Shown: in pieces, positions 9,043-17,312 of the stretch
Layout of the letters: each line of letters begins with the position of its first letter
How positions within the stretch are numbered: the first letter of the stretch is position 1
From: Alicycliphilus denitrificans_A
GTDB lineage: Bacteria > Pseudomonadota > Gammaproteobacteria > Burkholderiales > Burkholderiaceae_C
Assembly: GCF_044792555.1 (NCBI RefSeq)
Contig: NZ_CP126238.1
Location: forward strand, 3,410,001 to 3,474,000
Direction of reading: 5' to 3'
Length of the DNA: 64,000 nt
The notes under the pieces: model-generated
What the model was told of the DNA's origin: nothing
The model's database searches: none
Seen by the model: the letters and a program-made list of their open reading frames with translations, nothing else
Translations under genes and position numbers: made by a program

Positions 9043-9090
9043 TATTGATAGCTATCAGCGCTTATCCAGTAATCGCTGAAGGCGTTTTTC
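9043..9090. repeat. Dispersed intergenic hairpin repeat, copy 1
   Basis: Copy between the convergent MscS and N-formylglutamate amidohydrolase genes. It contains GATAGCTAT, then CAGCGCTTA (9056-9064) facing TAATCGCTG (9070-9078), and a T-rich end. It shares the GCTAT plus GCGCTTA...AAGCGC layout with at least seven other copies in this window. Confidence 0.65.
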
Positions 9091-9988
9091 ACTCAAATTT
9101 CGGCAACTGCGTGCGCACATGGCCCGCCACCACGCCCAGCAGCTGGTCCAGGTGCCGCTGCAGCGGCACAAAGCCGGCGTTGGGCGCGCGCGTGTCCTCG
9201 TCCATGTAGACCGGGCGGCGGATCTCGATCTGCAGGCTGTGGCGCCCCAGCTGCGGCTGGCCGATGCGGCCGATCAGCTCCACGCCCTTGTAGGGCTCGT
9301 TCAGCGCCACGCTGTAGCCAAAGCCGCGCAGCGTATCGGCGATCAGCTGCACGAAGTCCGGCGCGCAGGTCGTGCCGTCGCGGTCGCCGAGCACGAAGTC
9401 GGCCAGCGGCGGCGCATCCTGGCGGCCCAGGCGGCGGTACACGTCGCTGGGCATGGAATGCAGGTTCAGGTGCCACACGGCGCCAAAGCGCCGCACGCTG
9501 GCGTCGATCGCCTGCTGCAGCTGCGCATGGTAGGGGCGCCAGTAGCGCGCGATGCGCTGCTGCACCTCGGCCACGGTACGCCGGCGCGCATACAGCGGCG
9601 TGGCCACGCCGTCCTTGACGATCTGCTGCCAGACCAGGCCCAGGCCCTGGCGCGTCTTGGGGCCGGGGGCCAGCGGCACGGGCCAGTCGCCCTCGATCTG
9701 CGCCGGGTCCAGGTCCGTCTCGCTGCGGTTCACGTCGATGTAGGTGCGCGGGAAGGTCGCCGCGATCAGCGTCGCGCCATGCGCCGGGGCGCTGTGCCAG
9801 AGGCGGTGCACATGCGTGTCCTCGCCGCGGCGCAGCAGGCTCATGGGCACGGCGTGGCCGAAGTCGGCCGGATAGGCCGTGCCGCTGTGCGGCGAGTCGC
9901 ACACCAGCGGCAGCGGCTGCCCCGTGGGCTGCCAGACCTCGACCGGGCGGTCCGGCCGGGGGCTCAGGTCGTCTTGCGGGAATGTCAA
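9089..9988 (-). CDS. N-formylglutamate amidohydrolase family protein
   Basis: 299-residue protein of the FGase family, which removes formate from N-formylglutamate or a similar N-acyl amino acid. Seen: VCDSPHSGTAYPADF at about residues 29-43, the FPRTYIDVNRSETDLDP segment (about 79-95), and LNLHSMPSDV with a probable metal ligand His. The frame has no ATG or GTG near the N-terminus; a TTG at 9988 gives the full conserved start and lies 10 bases after the Bug gene stop. No histidine-degradation (hut) genes are nearby, so the substrate is uncertain. It probably forms an operon with the upstream Bug gene. Confidence 0.85.
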   Translation of the reverse strand: MTFPQDDLSPRPDRPVEVWQPTGQPLPLVCDSPHSGTAYPADFGHAVPMSLLRRGEDTHVHRLWHSAPAHGATLIAATFPRTYIDVNRSETDLDPAQIEGDWPVPLAPGPKTRQGLGLVWQQIVKDGVATPLYARRRTVAEVQQRIARYWRPYHAQLQQAIDASVRRFGAVWHLNLHSMPSDVYRRLGRQDAPPLADFVLGDRDGTTCAPDFVQLIADTLRGFGYSVALNEPYKGVELIGRIGQPQLGRHSLQIEIRRPVYMDEDTRAPNAGFVPLQRHLDQLLGVVAGHVRTQLPKFE

Positions 9989-9998
9989 TCGCGCACCA

Positions 9999-10985
9999 TC
10001 AGTCCATCTTGATGTTAGCGCGCTTGGCCACGGCCGTGTAGCGCACGATGGCGGCGTCGATCTGCTTGGCGAACTGCTCGGGCGTGTTGGCCATGGATTC
10101 GCCGGAGATGCCCTTTTGCTTTTCCACGTAGTCGGGCATGGCCATGGCCTTGTGCGCGGCGGCGTTCAGCTTGGCGATGATCTCCTTGGGTGTGCCCGCG
10201 GGCGCCACCAGGCCGAACCAGCCGCCATCGCCCATGCCGGCGTAGCCCAGCTCGGTATAGGTGGGCACGTCGGGCAGCACCGGGCTGCGCTTCAAGGCCA
10301 GCACCGCCAGCGGGCGCAGTTTGCCCGACTGAATGTTGGCCAGCGTGGAGGGCAGGTTGTCCGTCATGGCGTTGACTTGGCCGGCCAGCGCATCGGTGGC
10401 GGCCTGGCCCGCACCCTTGTAGGGAATGTGCAGCAGGTCAATGCCCGCCAGGTTCATGAAGTTCTCGATGTTGGCATGGCCCAGCGAGCCCGTGCCCGGC
10501 GAGGCGAAGGTGTACTTGCCCGGATTGGCCTTGGCCAGGGCCACGAACTCCTGCATGGTCTTGGCCGGCACGCTGGGGTGCACCACGAACACGCTGGGTA
10601 CGCTCATCACGTTGGTGATGGGAGCGAAGTCCTTCACCGCGTCGTAGGGCAGCTTGGCGTAGATGGCCGGATTCGCGCCGTGCGTGCTCACCGTGGCCAT
10701 GCCGATGGTGTAGCCGTCGGGGGCCGACTTGGCGATGGCGTCGGCGCCGATGGAGCCGCCCGCGCCGCCCTTGTTGTCCACCACCACGGCCTTGCCCAGG
10801 ATGGGGCCCATCTTGTCGGCCAGCAGGCGGGCCACCATGTCGGTGGAACCGCCGGGCGCGAACGGCACGATCAGCTTGATGGGGCGGTTCGGGTAGTCAC
10901 CCGCCTGCGCATGGACCAGGGGCGCGAAGGCCGCGGCGGCGGCGCAGGCGGCCAGGGTGGACAACAGGGTACGGCGCAGTGTCAT
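9999..10985 (-). CDS. Bug/TctC-family tripartite tricarboxylate transporter substrate-binding protein
   Basis: 328-residue periplasmic binding protein with a signal peptide ending near residue 26 (PLVHAQA). Family marks are YPNRPIKLIVPFAPGGSTDMVARLL at about 30-54 and the later GSLGHANIENF and PYKGAGQAATDALAGQV segments. Bug proteins bind carboxylated organic acids. Genes for TctA/TctB membrane subunits are not present, so this is an orphan of the kind found in large numbers in Burkholderiales. GAGGAG precedes the ATG. It is divergent from a LysR gene and followed by the amidohydrolase, so the three may form one substrate-responsive unit (inference). Confidence 0.9.
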   Translation of the reverse strand: MTLRRTLLSTLAACAAAAAFAPLVHAQAGDYPNRPIKLIVPFAPGGSTDMVARLLADKMGPILGKAVVVDNKGGAGGSIGADAIAKSAPDGYTIGMATVSTHGANPAIYAKLPYDAVKDFAPITNVMSVPSVFVVHPSVPAKTMQEFVALAKANPGKYTFASPGTGSLGHANIENFMNLAGIDLLHIPYKGAGQAATDALAGQVNAMTDNLPSTLANIQSGKLRPLAVLALKRSPVLPDVPTYTELGYAGMGDGGWFGLVAPAGTPKEIIAKLNAAAHKAMAMPDYVEKQKGISGESMANTPEQFAKQIDAAIVRYTAVAKRANIKMD

Positions 10986-11106
10986 GGGTTTCTCCTCGTC
11001 GATAGGTTATGAAATACGTGGCGCCGATTCTTGAGCGCAATGCCGCGCGCGAAAAGCGACAAAATGGCGCCCATTCATTACCAACGCTCATACATAGTCA
11101 CCGCCC

Positions 11107-11997
11107 ATGCGCATCCACTCGCCCTCCCTGCCTGAACTGCACGCCTTTGCCGCCGCGGCGCGGCTGGGCAGTTTCTCGCAGGCGGCGGAGGAACTGAGCG
11201 TGACCCAGGGCGCCATCAGCCGCGCCATCGCCCGGCTCGAAGACCACCTGGGCGTGGCGCTGTTCGCGCGCGAAGGCCGGCGCAGCGTGCTCACGCGCGC
11301 CGGGGCCGACTACCTGGGCGCCGTGGGACCGTCGGTGGCCACCATCGAATCGGCCACGCTGGCCCTGCGCACGCGGCGCAGCGCGCAGCAGCTGCGCCTG
11401 TCGGTGGCGCCCACGCTGTTCAGCCACTGGCTGATCCCGCGCCTGCCCGACTTCCATGCGCGCCACCCGGGCATCGCCCTGTCGTTCGCGCCCTACCGGC
11501 GCGACGACCCGCTCACCGCGCCCGAGATCGACGCCTGGATCCGCGTCGGCCGCGCCGACTGGCCGGCAGGCATGGCGGCCGACTACCTCGTGGGGCGCGA
11601 GCTCGTGCCCATCTGCCGCCCGGCCGACCTGCAGGGGCCGCAGGCGATACGCACCCCGGCCGACCTGCTGGCGCGGCCGCTGCTGTTCCACACGAATTAC
11701 CCGGACAACTGGGCGCACTGGTTCGCCGGCGTGGACTGCACCCACGGGCCGCTCGTGCCGGCGGCGGACTTCGAACTGGTGTCGCTGCTGGTGCAGGCGG
11801 TGATCGCCGGCCTGGGCGTGGCCGTGGTGCAGCGCGCCCTGGTGGAGCCGGAGCTGGCCGCCGGGCGCATCGCCCTCGCCATCGACCGGCCGGTGCTGCT
11901 GGACCGCGGCTACCACCTGTGCCTGCCCACGGGGCGCGCGCCCCAAGCGGCGCTGCAGGCGCTGCGCGCCTGGCTGCTGGAGCAGGCAAACGGCTGA
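11107..11997 (+). CDS. LysR-family transcriptional regulator (GcvA-like)
   Basis: 296-residue regulator with an N-terminal winged HTH (LHAFAAAARLGSFSQAAEELSV, residues 9-30, then QGAISRAIARLEDHLGVALF) and a C-terminal ligand-binding domain. The sequence pattern is GcvA-like, a group that often responds to amino or organic acids. It is transcribed away from the Bug/amidohydrolase genes across a 121-base gap, the standard layout for a LysR regulator controlling the divergent operon. The effector cannot be told from sequence. Confidence 0.88.
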   Translation: MRIHSPSLPELHAFAAAARLGSFSQAAEELSVTQGAISRAIARLEDHLGVALFAREGRRSVLTRAGADYLGAVGPSVATIESATLALRTRRSAQQLRLSVAPTLFSHWLIPRLPDFHARHPGIALSFAPYRRDDPLTAPEIDAWIRVGRADWPAGMAADYLVGRELVPICRPADLQGPQAIRTPADLLARPLLFHTNYPDNWAHWFAGVDCTHGPLVPAADFELVSLLVQAVIAGLGVAVVQRALVEPELAAGRIALAIDRPVLLDRGYHLCLPTGRAPQAALQALRAWLLEQANG

Positions 11998-11998
11998 T

Positions 11999-12277
11999 TC
12001 AGCCGCGCCAGGCGCGCAGCAGCAGCCACTGGCAGCTGGCGCTGGCGAGCACCAGCGCGGCGTAGGTGACCATCCTGCCGTCGCGCCCCAGCAGCACCAG
12101 GCCGGCGCCCAACACGGCGCAACCGACCGCAAAATTGATAGCTATTGACGCAATCCAGTGCTGCTTTTTAGCCATTTTTCGCATGAACATATGGCTGGCC
12201 AGCACCAGCAGCAGCGCCAGCGCCAGCGCAGGGGCGACAAAGTTCAGAAGATGATTCAAGGCGGCCAGCAGGCTCAT
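11999..12277 (-). CDS. Small predicted inner-membrane protein
   Basis: 92-residue hypothetical protein with about three hydrophobic segments (residues 6-25, 42-62, 67-85). The ATG at 12277 (MSLLAALNH) fits better than upstream starts, which would overlap the hemA promoter. It ends 2 bases from the end of the convergent LysR gene. No family recognised. A copy of the window's dispersed hairpin repeat (12131-12180) lies inside the frame and encodes roughly KMAKKQHWIASIAINF, so part of the protein is repeat-derived. Expression is unproven. Confidence 0.55.
   Translation of the reverse strand: MSLLAALNHLLNFVAPALALALLLVLASHMFMRKMAKKQHWIASIAINFAVGCAVLGAGLVLLGRDGRMVTYAALVLASASCQWLLLRAWRG
12131..12180. 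repeat. Dispersed hairpin repeat copy inside a coding frame, copy 2
   Basis: AAAATTGATAGCTATTGACG, then a degenerate hairpin and TTTTTAGCCATTTTTC match the outline of the other copies. Here it is read in frame as part of the small membrane protein. It is more degenerate than copies 3 and 8. Confidence 0.5.
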
Positions 12278-12336
12278 ACGAACATGATGCAAATCAAGCA
12301 TTTGTACCGTAGCGTGCCCGATTGCACGGTCGATTT

Positions 12337-12342
12337 TATAAT
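12337..12342 (+). promoter_or_regulatory. Perfect -10 box of hemA, implying a leaderless or near-leaderless mRNA
   Basis: TATAAT at 12337-12342 ends 8 bases before the hemA ATG (12351), placing the transcript start at about 12349. No Shine-Dalgarno sequence is present (CCCCGGTT precedes the ATG). The -35 region is weak. Confidence 0.55.
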
Positions 12343-12350
12343 CCCCGGTT

Positions 12351-13673
12351 ATGGCAGTCTGGGCTCTCGGCATCAATCACCACACCGCACCGCTGGATCT
12401 ACGGGGACGGTTCGCCTTCGCCGTGGACCAGATGGCACCCACGCTGCACGGCCTGCGCCAGTCGCTGTCCCAGGGCGCGGGGCGCCACCCCAGCGTGGAG
12501 ACGGCCATCATCTCCACCTGCAACCGCACCGAGATCTACTGCGCCGCCCCCATGTCCACGCCCGGCCCGGCGCTGGACCACACGCTGGACTGGCTCGCCG
12601 CCAGCGGCGGCGTCAGCCCGGCGCTGCTGCGCTCGCACTCCTACAGCCTGGAAAACGGCCTGGTCGCGCGCCACGCCTTTCGCGTGGCCAGCGGGCTCGA
12701 TTCCATGGTGCTGGGCGAGGCCCAGATCCTGGGCCAGATGAAGGACGCCGTGCGCGCCGCCGAAGGCGCCGGCGCCCTGGGCACCACGCTGAACCAGCTG
12801 TTCCAGCGCAGCTTTGCCGTGGCCAAGGAGGTGCGCACCAGCACCGACATCGGCGCCCACAGCATCAGCATGGCGGCGGCCGCCGTGCGCCTGGCGGGCC
12901 AGCTGTTCGAGGACCTGTCGCAGATCCGCGTGCTGTTCGTGGGCGCGGGCGAGATGATTGAGCTGTGCGCCACGCATTTCGCGGCCAAGAACCCGAAGCA
13001 GATCGCGATCGCCAACCGCACGCTGGAGCGCGGCGAGAAGCTCGCCACGCGCTTTGGCGGCGAGGTCATGCGCCTGGCCGAGCTGCCCGAACACCTGCAT
13101 GAATTCGACGCCGTCATCAGCTGCACCGCCTCCAGCCTGCCCATCATCGGCCTGGGCGCGGTGGAGCGGGCCCTGAAGAAACGCCGCCACCGCCCCATCT
13201 TCATGGTCGACCTGGCCGTGCCGCGCGACATCGAGCCCGAGGTGCAGCAGCTCGAAGACGTGTACCTGTACACCGTGGACGACCTGGCCGGCGTGGTGCA
13301 GACGGCCCAGGCCAACCGCCAGGCGGCAGTGGCCCAGGCCGAGGCCATCATCGACGCCGGCGTGCAAAACTTCATGCACTGGATGGAGCTGCGCAGCCCT
13401 GCCAGCCAGTCCGGCGCCGTGGTGCCGCTGATCCGCCAGCTCAACAGCCAGGCCGACGAATGGCGCGCCCTCGAGATCGCGCGCGCCAAGAAGCTGCTGG
13501 CCAAGGGCGAGGACATCGACGTGGTGCTGGAGGCCCTGTCGCGCGGCCTCACGCAGAAAATGCTGCACGGCACCATGGCCGAGCTGCGCGCCGGCGACGC
13601 CGACGCGCGCGCCCAGACGGCCCAGGCCGTCTCGCGCCTGTTCCTGCGCTCGCAAAGCAAGAACGGGCTGTAG
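12351..13673 (+). CDS. hemA: Glutamyl-tRNA reductase
   Basis: 440-residue enzyme that reduces glutamyl-tRNA to glutamate-1-semialdehyde with NADPH, the first committed step of haem synthesis by the C5 route. The N-terminus has GINHHTAPLDLR, the catalytic Cys is in ISTCNRTEIY (about residues 57-66), the conserved GLDSMVLGEAQILGQ follows (about 119-133), and VLFVGAGEMIEL marks the NADPH domain. The C-terminal helical dimerisation domain is complete. It starts without a ribosome site next to a perfect -10 box. prfA and prmC follow on the same strand, the common hemA-prfA-prmC order of proteobacteria. Confidence 0.96.
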   Translation: MAVWALGINHHTAPLDLRGRFAFAVDQMAPTLHGLRQSLSQGAGRHPSVETAIISTCNRTEIYCAAPMSTPGPALDHTLDWLAASGGVSPALLRSHSYSLENGLVARHAFRVASGLDSMVLGEAQILGQMKDAVRAAEGAGALGTTLNQLFQRSFAVAKEVRTSTDIGAHSISMAAAAVRLAGQLFEDLSQIRVLFVGAGEMIELCATHFAAKNPKQIAIANRTLERGEKLATRFGGEVMRLAELPEHLHEFDAVISCTASSLPIIGLGAVERALKKRRHRPIFMVDLAVPRDIEPEVQQLEDVYLYTVDDLAGVVQTAQANRQAAVAQAEAIIDAGVQNFMHWMELRSPASQSGAVVPLIRQLNSQADEWRALEIARAKKLLAKGEDIDVVLEALSRGLTQKMLHGTMAELRAGDADARAQTAQAVSRLFLRSQSKNGL

Positions 13674-13690
13674 CGGCGCCCGCCGCTGCA

Positions 13691-13753
13691 TTTCAAGCCA
13701 AATCGGCAAATAGCGCTTTACCAGAAAGCGCTAACAGCTACATAAACAGTAGC
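13691..13753. repeat. Dispersed intergenic hairpin repeat, copy 3 (well preserved)
   Basis: Between hemA and prfA. TAGCGCTT (13711-13718) and AAGCGCTA (13726-13733) form a perfect 8-base-pair stem with a 7-base loop. Flanks TTTCAAGCCAAAT and ACAGCTACATAAACAGTAGC match other copies. There is no U-run directly after the stem, so it is not a standard terminator. Confidence 0.75.
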
Positions 13754-13772
13754 AAACCCTTATTCCTACCCG

Positions 13773-14852
13773 ATGAAACCCTTTCTCCGCAGCCAGTTGG
13801 AGCGCTACGCGCAGCGCCTGCAAGAGCTTGATTTCCTGCTCTCGCGCGAGGACATCATGGCCGACATGCAGCAGTACCGCAGCATCTCGCGCGAGCATGC
13901 CGAGGTGACGGCCGTGGCCGGCCGCTACGCGCGCTACCGGCAGCGCGAGGCGGACCTGCAGGGTGCCCAGGAAATGCTTGACGACCCCGACATGGCCGAG
14001 ATGGCGCAGGAGGAAGTCAGCGCCGCCGCCGCCGAGCTGCTGCAGTTGGAGGACGAGCTGCAGCGCCTGCTTTTACCGAAGGACCCGGACGACGAGCGCA
14101 ACGCCTTCATCGAGATCCGCGCCGGCACGGGCGGCGACGAGTCCGCCCTGTTCGCCGGAGACCTGGCGCGCATGTACACGCGCTACGCGGCAACGCAAGG
14201 CTGGAAGGTCGAGGTCATGAGCGCCAACGAGAGCGAGCTGGGCGGCTACAAGGAGGTGGTGCTGCGCATCGAGGGCGAGCATGTGTATGGCGCGCTGCGC
14301 TTCGAATCGGGCGGCCACCGCGTGCAGCGCGTGCCCGCCACCGAGACACAGGGCCGCATCCACACCAGCGCCTGCACCGTGGCCGTGATGCCCGAACCCG
14401 ACGAGACCCAGGCCATCACGCTGAACCCGGCGGACCTGCGCATCGACACCTTCCGCGCAAGCGGCGCGGGCGGCCAGCACATCAACAAGACCGACTCCGC
14501 CGTGCGCGTAGTGCACATTCCCACCGGCATCGTCGCCGAGTGCCAGGACGGGCGCAGCCAGCACAGCAACAAGGCCAAGGCGCTGCAGGTGCTGCAGGCA
14601 CGCATCCAGGAGAAGGAGCGCAGCGAGCGCGCCGCCAAGGAGGCCGCGCTGAGGAAGGGCCTGGTAGGCTCAGGCGACCGCAGCGACCGCATCCGCACCT
14701 ACAACTTCCCGCAGGGGCGGCTCACCGACCACCGCATCAACCTCACGCTGTACAAGCTGCTGGCCATCATGGAGGGTGATCTGGGCGATGTGCTGCAGGC
14801 CCTGCAGCATGCGCGCGAGGCGGAACTGCTGGCCGAGTTGGGTTTGGATTGA
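13773..14852 (+). CDS. prfA: Peptide chain release factor 1
   Basis: 359-residue factor that recognises UAA and UAG stop codons and triggers peptide release. The GGQ motif, whose Gln is a methylation target, is in ASGAGGQHINKTDSAVR at about residues 228-244. The stop-codon-recognising region lies about residue 185 and the N-terminal coiled-coil domain is complete. Length matches E. coli RF1 (360). The likely modifying methylase gene, prmC, follows after one repeat copy, so substrate and modifier are neighbours. Confidence 0.96.
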   Translation: MKPFLRSQLERYAQRLQELDFLLSREDIMADMQQYRSISREHAEVTAVAGRYARYRQREADLQGAQEMLDDPDMAEMAQEEVSAAAAELLQLEDELQRLLLPKDPDDERNAFIEIRAGTGGDESALFAGDLARMYTRYAATQGWKVEVMSANESELGGYKEVVLRIEGEHVYGALRFESGGHRVQRVPATETQGRIHTSACTVAVMPEPDETQAITLNPADLRIDTFRASGAGGQHINKTDSAVRVVHIPTGIVAECQDGRSQHSNKAKALQVLQARIQEKERSERAAKEAALRKGLVGSGDRSDRIRTYNFPQGRLTDHRINLTLYKLLAIMEGDLGDVLQALQHAREAELLAELGLD

Positions 14853-14905
14853 TTTCCGGCTATAACACCCGCCAGTAAAGCGCAACCAGCTATTGATAAC
14901 AGAGC
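14851..14905. repeat. Dispersed intergenic hairpin repeat, copy 4 (degenerate left arm)
   Basis: Between prfA and prmC. CCAGTAAAGCGCAACCAGCT with ATTGATAACAGAGC matches the right half of copy 3. The left arm (GGCTATAACACCCG) has decayed. Confidence 0.5.
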
Positions 14906-14909
14906 ATCA

Positions 14910-15761
14910 ATGCCTTCGACCACCATCGCCCAGGCACTCGCCCAGGCCCAGGCCGCGGGCCTGGCGCGCATCGACGCGCAGATGCTGCTGCTGCATGTGC
15001 TGGACCGGCCCAGCCACGACCGCGCCTGGCTGCTCATGCACGACGGCGACGCCATGGATGAGGGCGCGCTGGCGCGCTGGCACGCCCTGTGCGCGCGGCG
15101 TGCGGGCGGCGAGCCGGTGGCCTATCTCACGGGCCGCAAGGAATTCTTCGGCCTGCCGCTGCAGGTCGATGCGCGCGTGCTGGACCCGCGCCCGGACACC
15201 GAAACCCTGGTGGAATGGGCGCTGGAGCTGCTCGCCCCCTGCCCGGCCCCGCGCGTGGCCGACCTGGGCACGGGCAGCGGCGCCATCGCCCTGGCCATAC
15301 AACAGCAGCGCCCCGACGCCCGCGTGCTGGCCGTGGACGCCAGCGCCGGCGCCCTGGCCGTGGCCCGCGCCAACGCGCTGCGGCTCGGCCTGCCGGTGCA
15401 GTGCGTGCAGGGCGACTGGCTCGCGGGCCTGGCCGGTCCGTTCGACGCCATCGTCAGCAACCCGCCCTATATCCCCGCCGCCGACCCGCACCTGGCCGCG
15501 CTCACGCACGAGCCCCTGTCGGCCCTGGCCAGCGGCGCCGACGGGCTTCAAGATATCCGCAACATCATCGCCCAGGCACCGGCCACGCTGGCTCCGGGCG
15601 GCTGGCTGCTGCTGGAGCATGGCTGGGACCAGGCGCAGGCGGTCCAGGCGCTGTTGCGCGCGGCGGGCTTCGATCAGGTACAAAGCCGCATGGACCTGGC
15701 CGGCATAGCCCGATGCAGCGGCGGGTCAATGCCAGTAGGGCTATCGCCCACAGTGAAATAA
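14910..15761 (+). CDS. prmC: Release factor glutamine methyltransferase
   Basis: 283-residue SAM-dependent enzyme that methylates the GGQ glutamine of RF1 and RF2. It has an N-terminal helical substrate-binding region, GRKEFFGLPL (about residues 74-83), the SAM-binding VADLGTGSGAIAL (about 116-128) and the diagnostic NPPY in VSNPPYIPAADPH (about 184-196). The frame opens 4 bases after a repeat copy and no strong ribosome site is visible. Confidence 0.94.
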   Translation: MPSTTIAQALAQAQAAGLARIDAQMLLLHVLDRPSHDRAWLLMHDGDAMDEGALARWHALCARRAGGEPVAYLTGRKEFFGLPLQVDARVLDPRPDTETLVEWALELLAPCPAPRVADLGTGSGAIALAIQQQRPDARVLAVDASAGALAVARANALRLGLPVQCVQGDWLAGLAGPFDAIVSNPPYIPAADPHLAALTHEPLSALASGADGLQDIRNIIAQAPATLAPGGWLLLEHGWDQAQAVQALLRAAGFDQVQSRMDLAGIARCSGGSMPVGLSPTVK

Positions 15762-15809
15762 TCACCGGCTAGCCGGCCTGTCGGGCCGCCCCCATTTCAG
15801 GAGAATCCC

Positions 15810-16139
15810 ATGAGCGACGCCAAACAACGCATTGAGCAACTGGTCAAGACCAACGACATCCTGCTGTTCATGAAGGGCAACACCAACTTTCCCATGTGCG
15901 GCTTCTCGGGCCGCGCCGTGCAGATCCTCAAGGCCTGCGGCGTGGACCCCAAGGACATCGCCTCCGTGAACGTGCTGGAGGACGACGAGATCCGCCAGGG
16001 CATCAAGGACTTCAGCAACTGGCCCACCATCCCCCAGCTGTATGTGAAGGGTGAATTCATCGGCGGCTCGGACATCATGATGGAGATGTACGAGTCGGGC
16101 GAGTTGCAGCAGGTGCTGGGCACGTCCAGCCAGGCCTGA
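15810..16139 (+). CDS. grxD: Monothiol glutaredoxin, Grx4 family
   Basis: 109-residue glutaredoxin with the monothiol CGFS active site (PMCGFSGRAVQIL at about residues 28-40) and the glutathione-binding WPTIPQLYV and GGSDIMMEM. These proteins bind a [2Fe-2S] cluster with glutathione and deliver it to acceptor proteins or help sense iron. CAGGAG precedes the ATG. A clear terminator follows. Confidence 0.95.
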   Translation: MSDAKQRIEQLVKTNDILLFMKGNTNFPMCGFSGRAVQILKACGVDPKDIASVNVLEDDEIRQGIKDFSNWPTIPQLYVKGEFIGGSDIMMEMYESGELQQVLGTSSQA

Positions 16140-16159
16140 TAGTCCACCGCCACGCCGAG

Positions 16160-16184
16160 AGCCGCTCCCAGGAGCGGCTTTTTT
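16160..16184 (+). terminator. Rho-independent terminator after grxD
   Basis: AGCCGCTCC (16160-16168), a two-base loop CA, GGAGCGGCT (16171-16179), then TTTTT. A perfect 9-base-pair stem that ends the hemA-prfA-prmC-grxD run. Confidence 0.92.
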
Positions 16185-16272
16185 GTGCCCGCCGTCCTAC
16201 GGGATTTATCCGACAAACGCCGGCGCCGCACTGTGCTTGAATGGGCCTGTCCACTGCCTACGGGAGCATGAC

Positions 16273-17280
16273 ATGACCAGCCACAGCCTTGTACCGCAAG
16301 CCCCCGCCCTGAGCCTGCCCGTGGCCCAGATGCGCAACGTGTTCCGGCCAGCGGATGTGGCGCGCAAGCTCGCACGGCTGCAGGAGGCCGGCGCCCAGCG
16401 CGACCATGAGCAGCTGCGCTCGGTGTATGAGCGCATGCTCGAGCGCGGCCCCGAGCGCTTCCAGGTCAAGCCCGCCGGCCTGCCCGACATGGCCGGCCTG
16501 TATGAGCAGCTGCCCAACTTCATCGAGGTCCTCGACGACGTGCGCCGCCAGGTGGCCCTGGCCCAGGACAGCCGCGACGGCCTGGAGGTCACGCCCATGC
16601 TGCTGCTGGGCGCGCCCGGCATAGGCAAGACGCATTTCGCGCGCCAGCTCGCGGCCCTGCTGGGCACGGGCATGAACCTGGTGCCCATGAGCTCGATGAC
16701 GGCCGGCTGGCTGCTGTCGGGCTCGTCGTCGCAGTGGAAGGGCGCGCGCCCGGGCAAGGTGTTCGAGACCCTGGTGGAGGGCGAATACGCCAACCCGGTG
16801 ATCGTGGTCGACGAGATCGACAAGGCCGCGGGCGACGCGCAATACGACCCGCTGGGCGCGCTCTACGCGCTGCTGGAGCACGACACGGCCCAGAGCTTCA
16901 CCGACGAGTTCGCCGACGTGGCCATAGACGCCAGCCAGGTCATCTGGATCACCACGGCGAATGACGAGCGCGCCATTCCCGACCCGATACTGAACCGCAT
17001 GAACGTCTTTGCGGTGCAGCCGCCCACGCCGTCCCAGGCGCGCGCCATCGCGCAGCGGCTGTACCAGTCCATACGCGCCGAGCATGACTGGGGCCGCCTG
17101 TTCGAGCCCGAACCGCGGTCCGACGTGCTGGACCTGCTGGCCCGGATGCCCCCGCGCGAGATGCGGCGCGCGCTCATGACCGGCTTTGGCAATGCCCGCC
17201 TGGAGCAGCGCGAGCGCGTGGAGACGGGCGACCTGCCGCGCATGTCCTGCGGCAAGGGACACATCGGCTTCATGCAATAA
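16273..17280 (+). CDS. Lon-like AAA+ ATPase without protease domain
   Basis: 335-residue AAA+ protein. A helical N-terminal region (about 1-95) precedes Walker A LLGAPGIGKTH (about 115-125), Walker B VIVVDEIDKA (about 177-186), sensor 1 WITTANDERAIP (about 228) and an arginine-finger-like LNRMNVF. The ATPase core resembles that of Lon, but the protein ends before any Ser-Lys protease domain. Role unknown; it may remodel proteins for another partner. The ATG at 16273 is set by GGGAG at 16262-16266. It stands alone behind the grxD terminator. Confidence 0.8.
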   Translation: MTSHSLVPQAPALSLPVAQMRNVFRPADVARKLARLQEAGAQRDHEQLRSVYERMLERGPERFQVKPAGLPDMAGLYEQLPNFIEVLDDVRRQVALAQDSRDGLEVTPMLLLGAPGIGKTHFARQLAALLGTGMNLVPMSSMTAGWLLSGSSSQWKGARPGKVFETLVEGEYANPVIVVDEIDKAAGDAQYDPLGALYALLEHDTAQSFTDEFADVAIDASQVIWITTANDERAIPDPILNRMNVFAVQPPTPSQARAIAQRLYQSIRAEHDWGRLFEPEPRSDVLDLLARMPPREMRRALMTGFGNARLEQRERVETGDLPRMSCGKGHIGFMQ

Positions 17281-17312
17281 GCGCCGGCTACACTGCCCGT
17301 CATGGTGCGCCC

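Noticed and set aside
16273..17280. AAA+ protein as a truncated Lon protease
   Set aside because: It has its own complete N- and C-terminal parts and no neighbouring protease fragment, so it is a separate ATPase rather than a broken lon.
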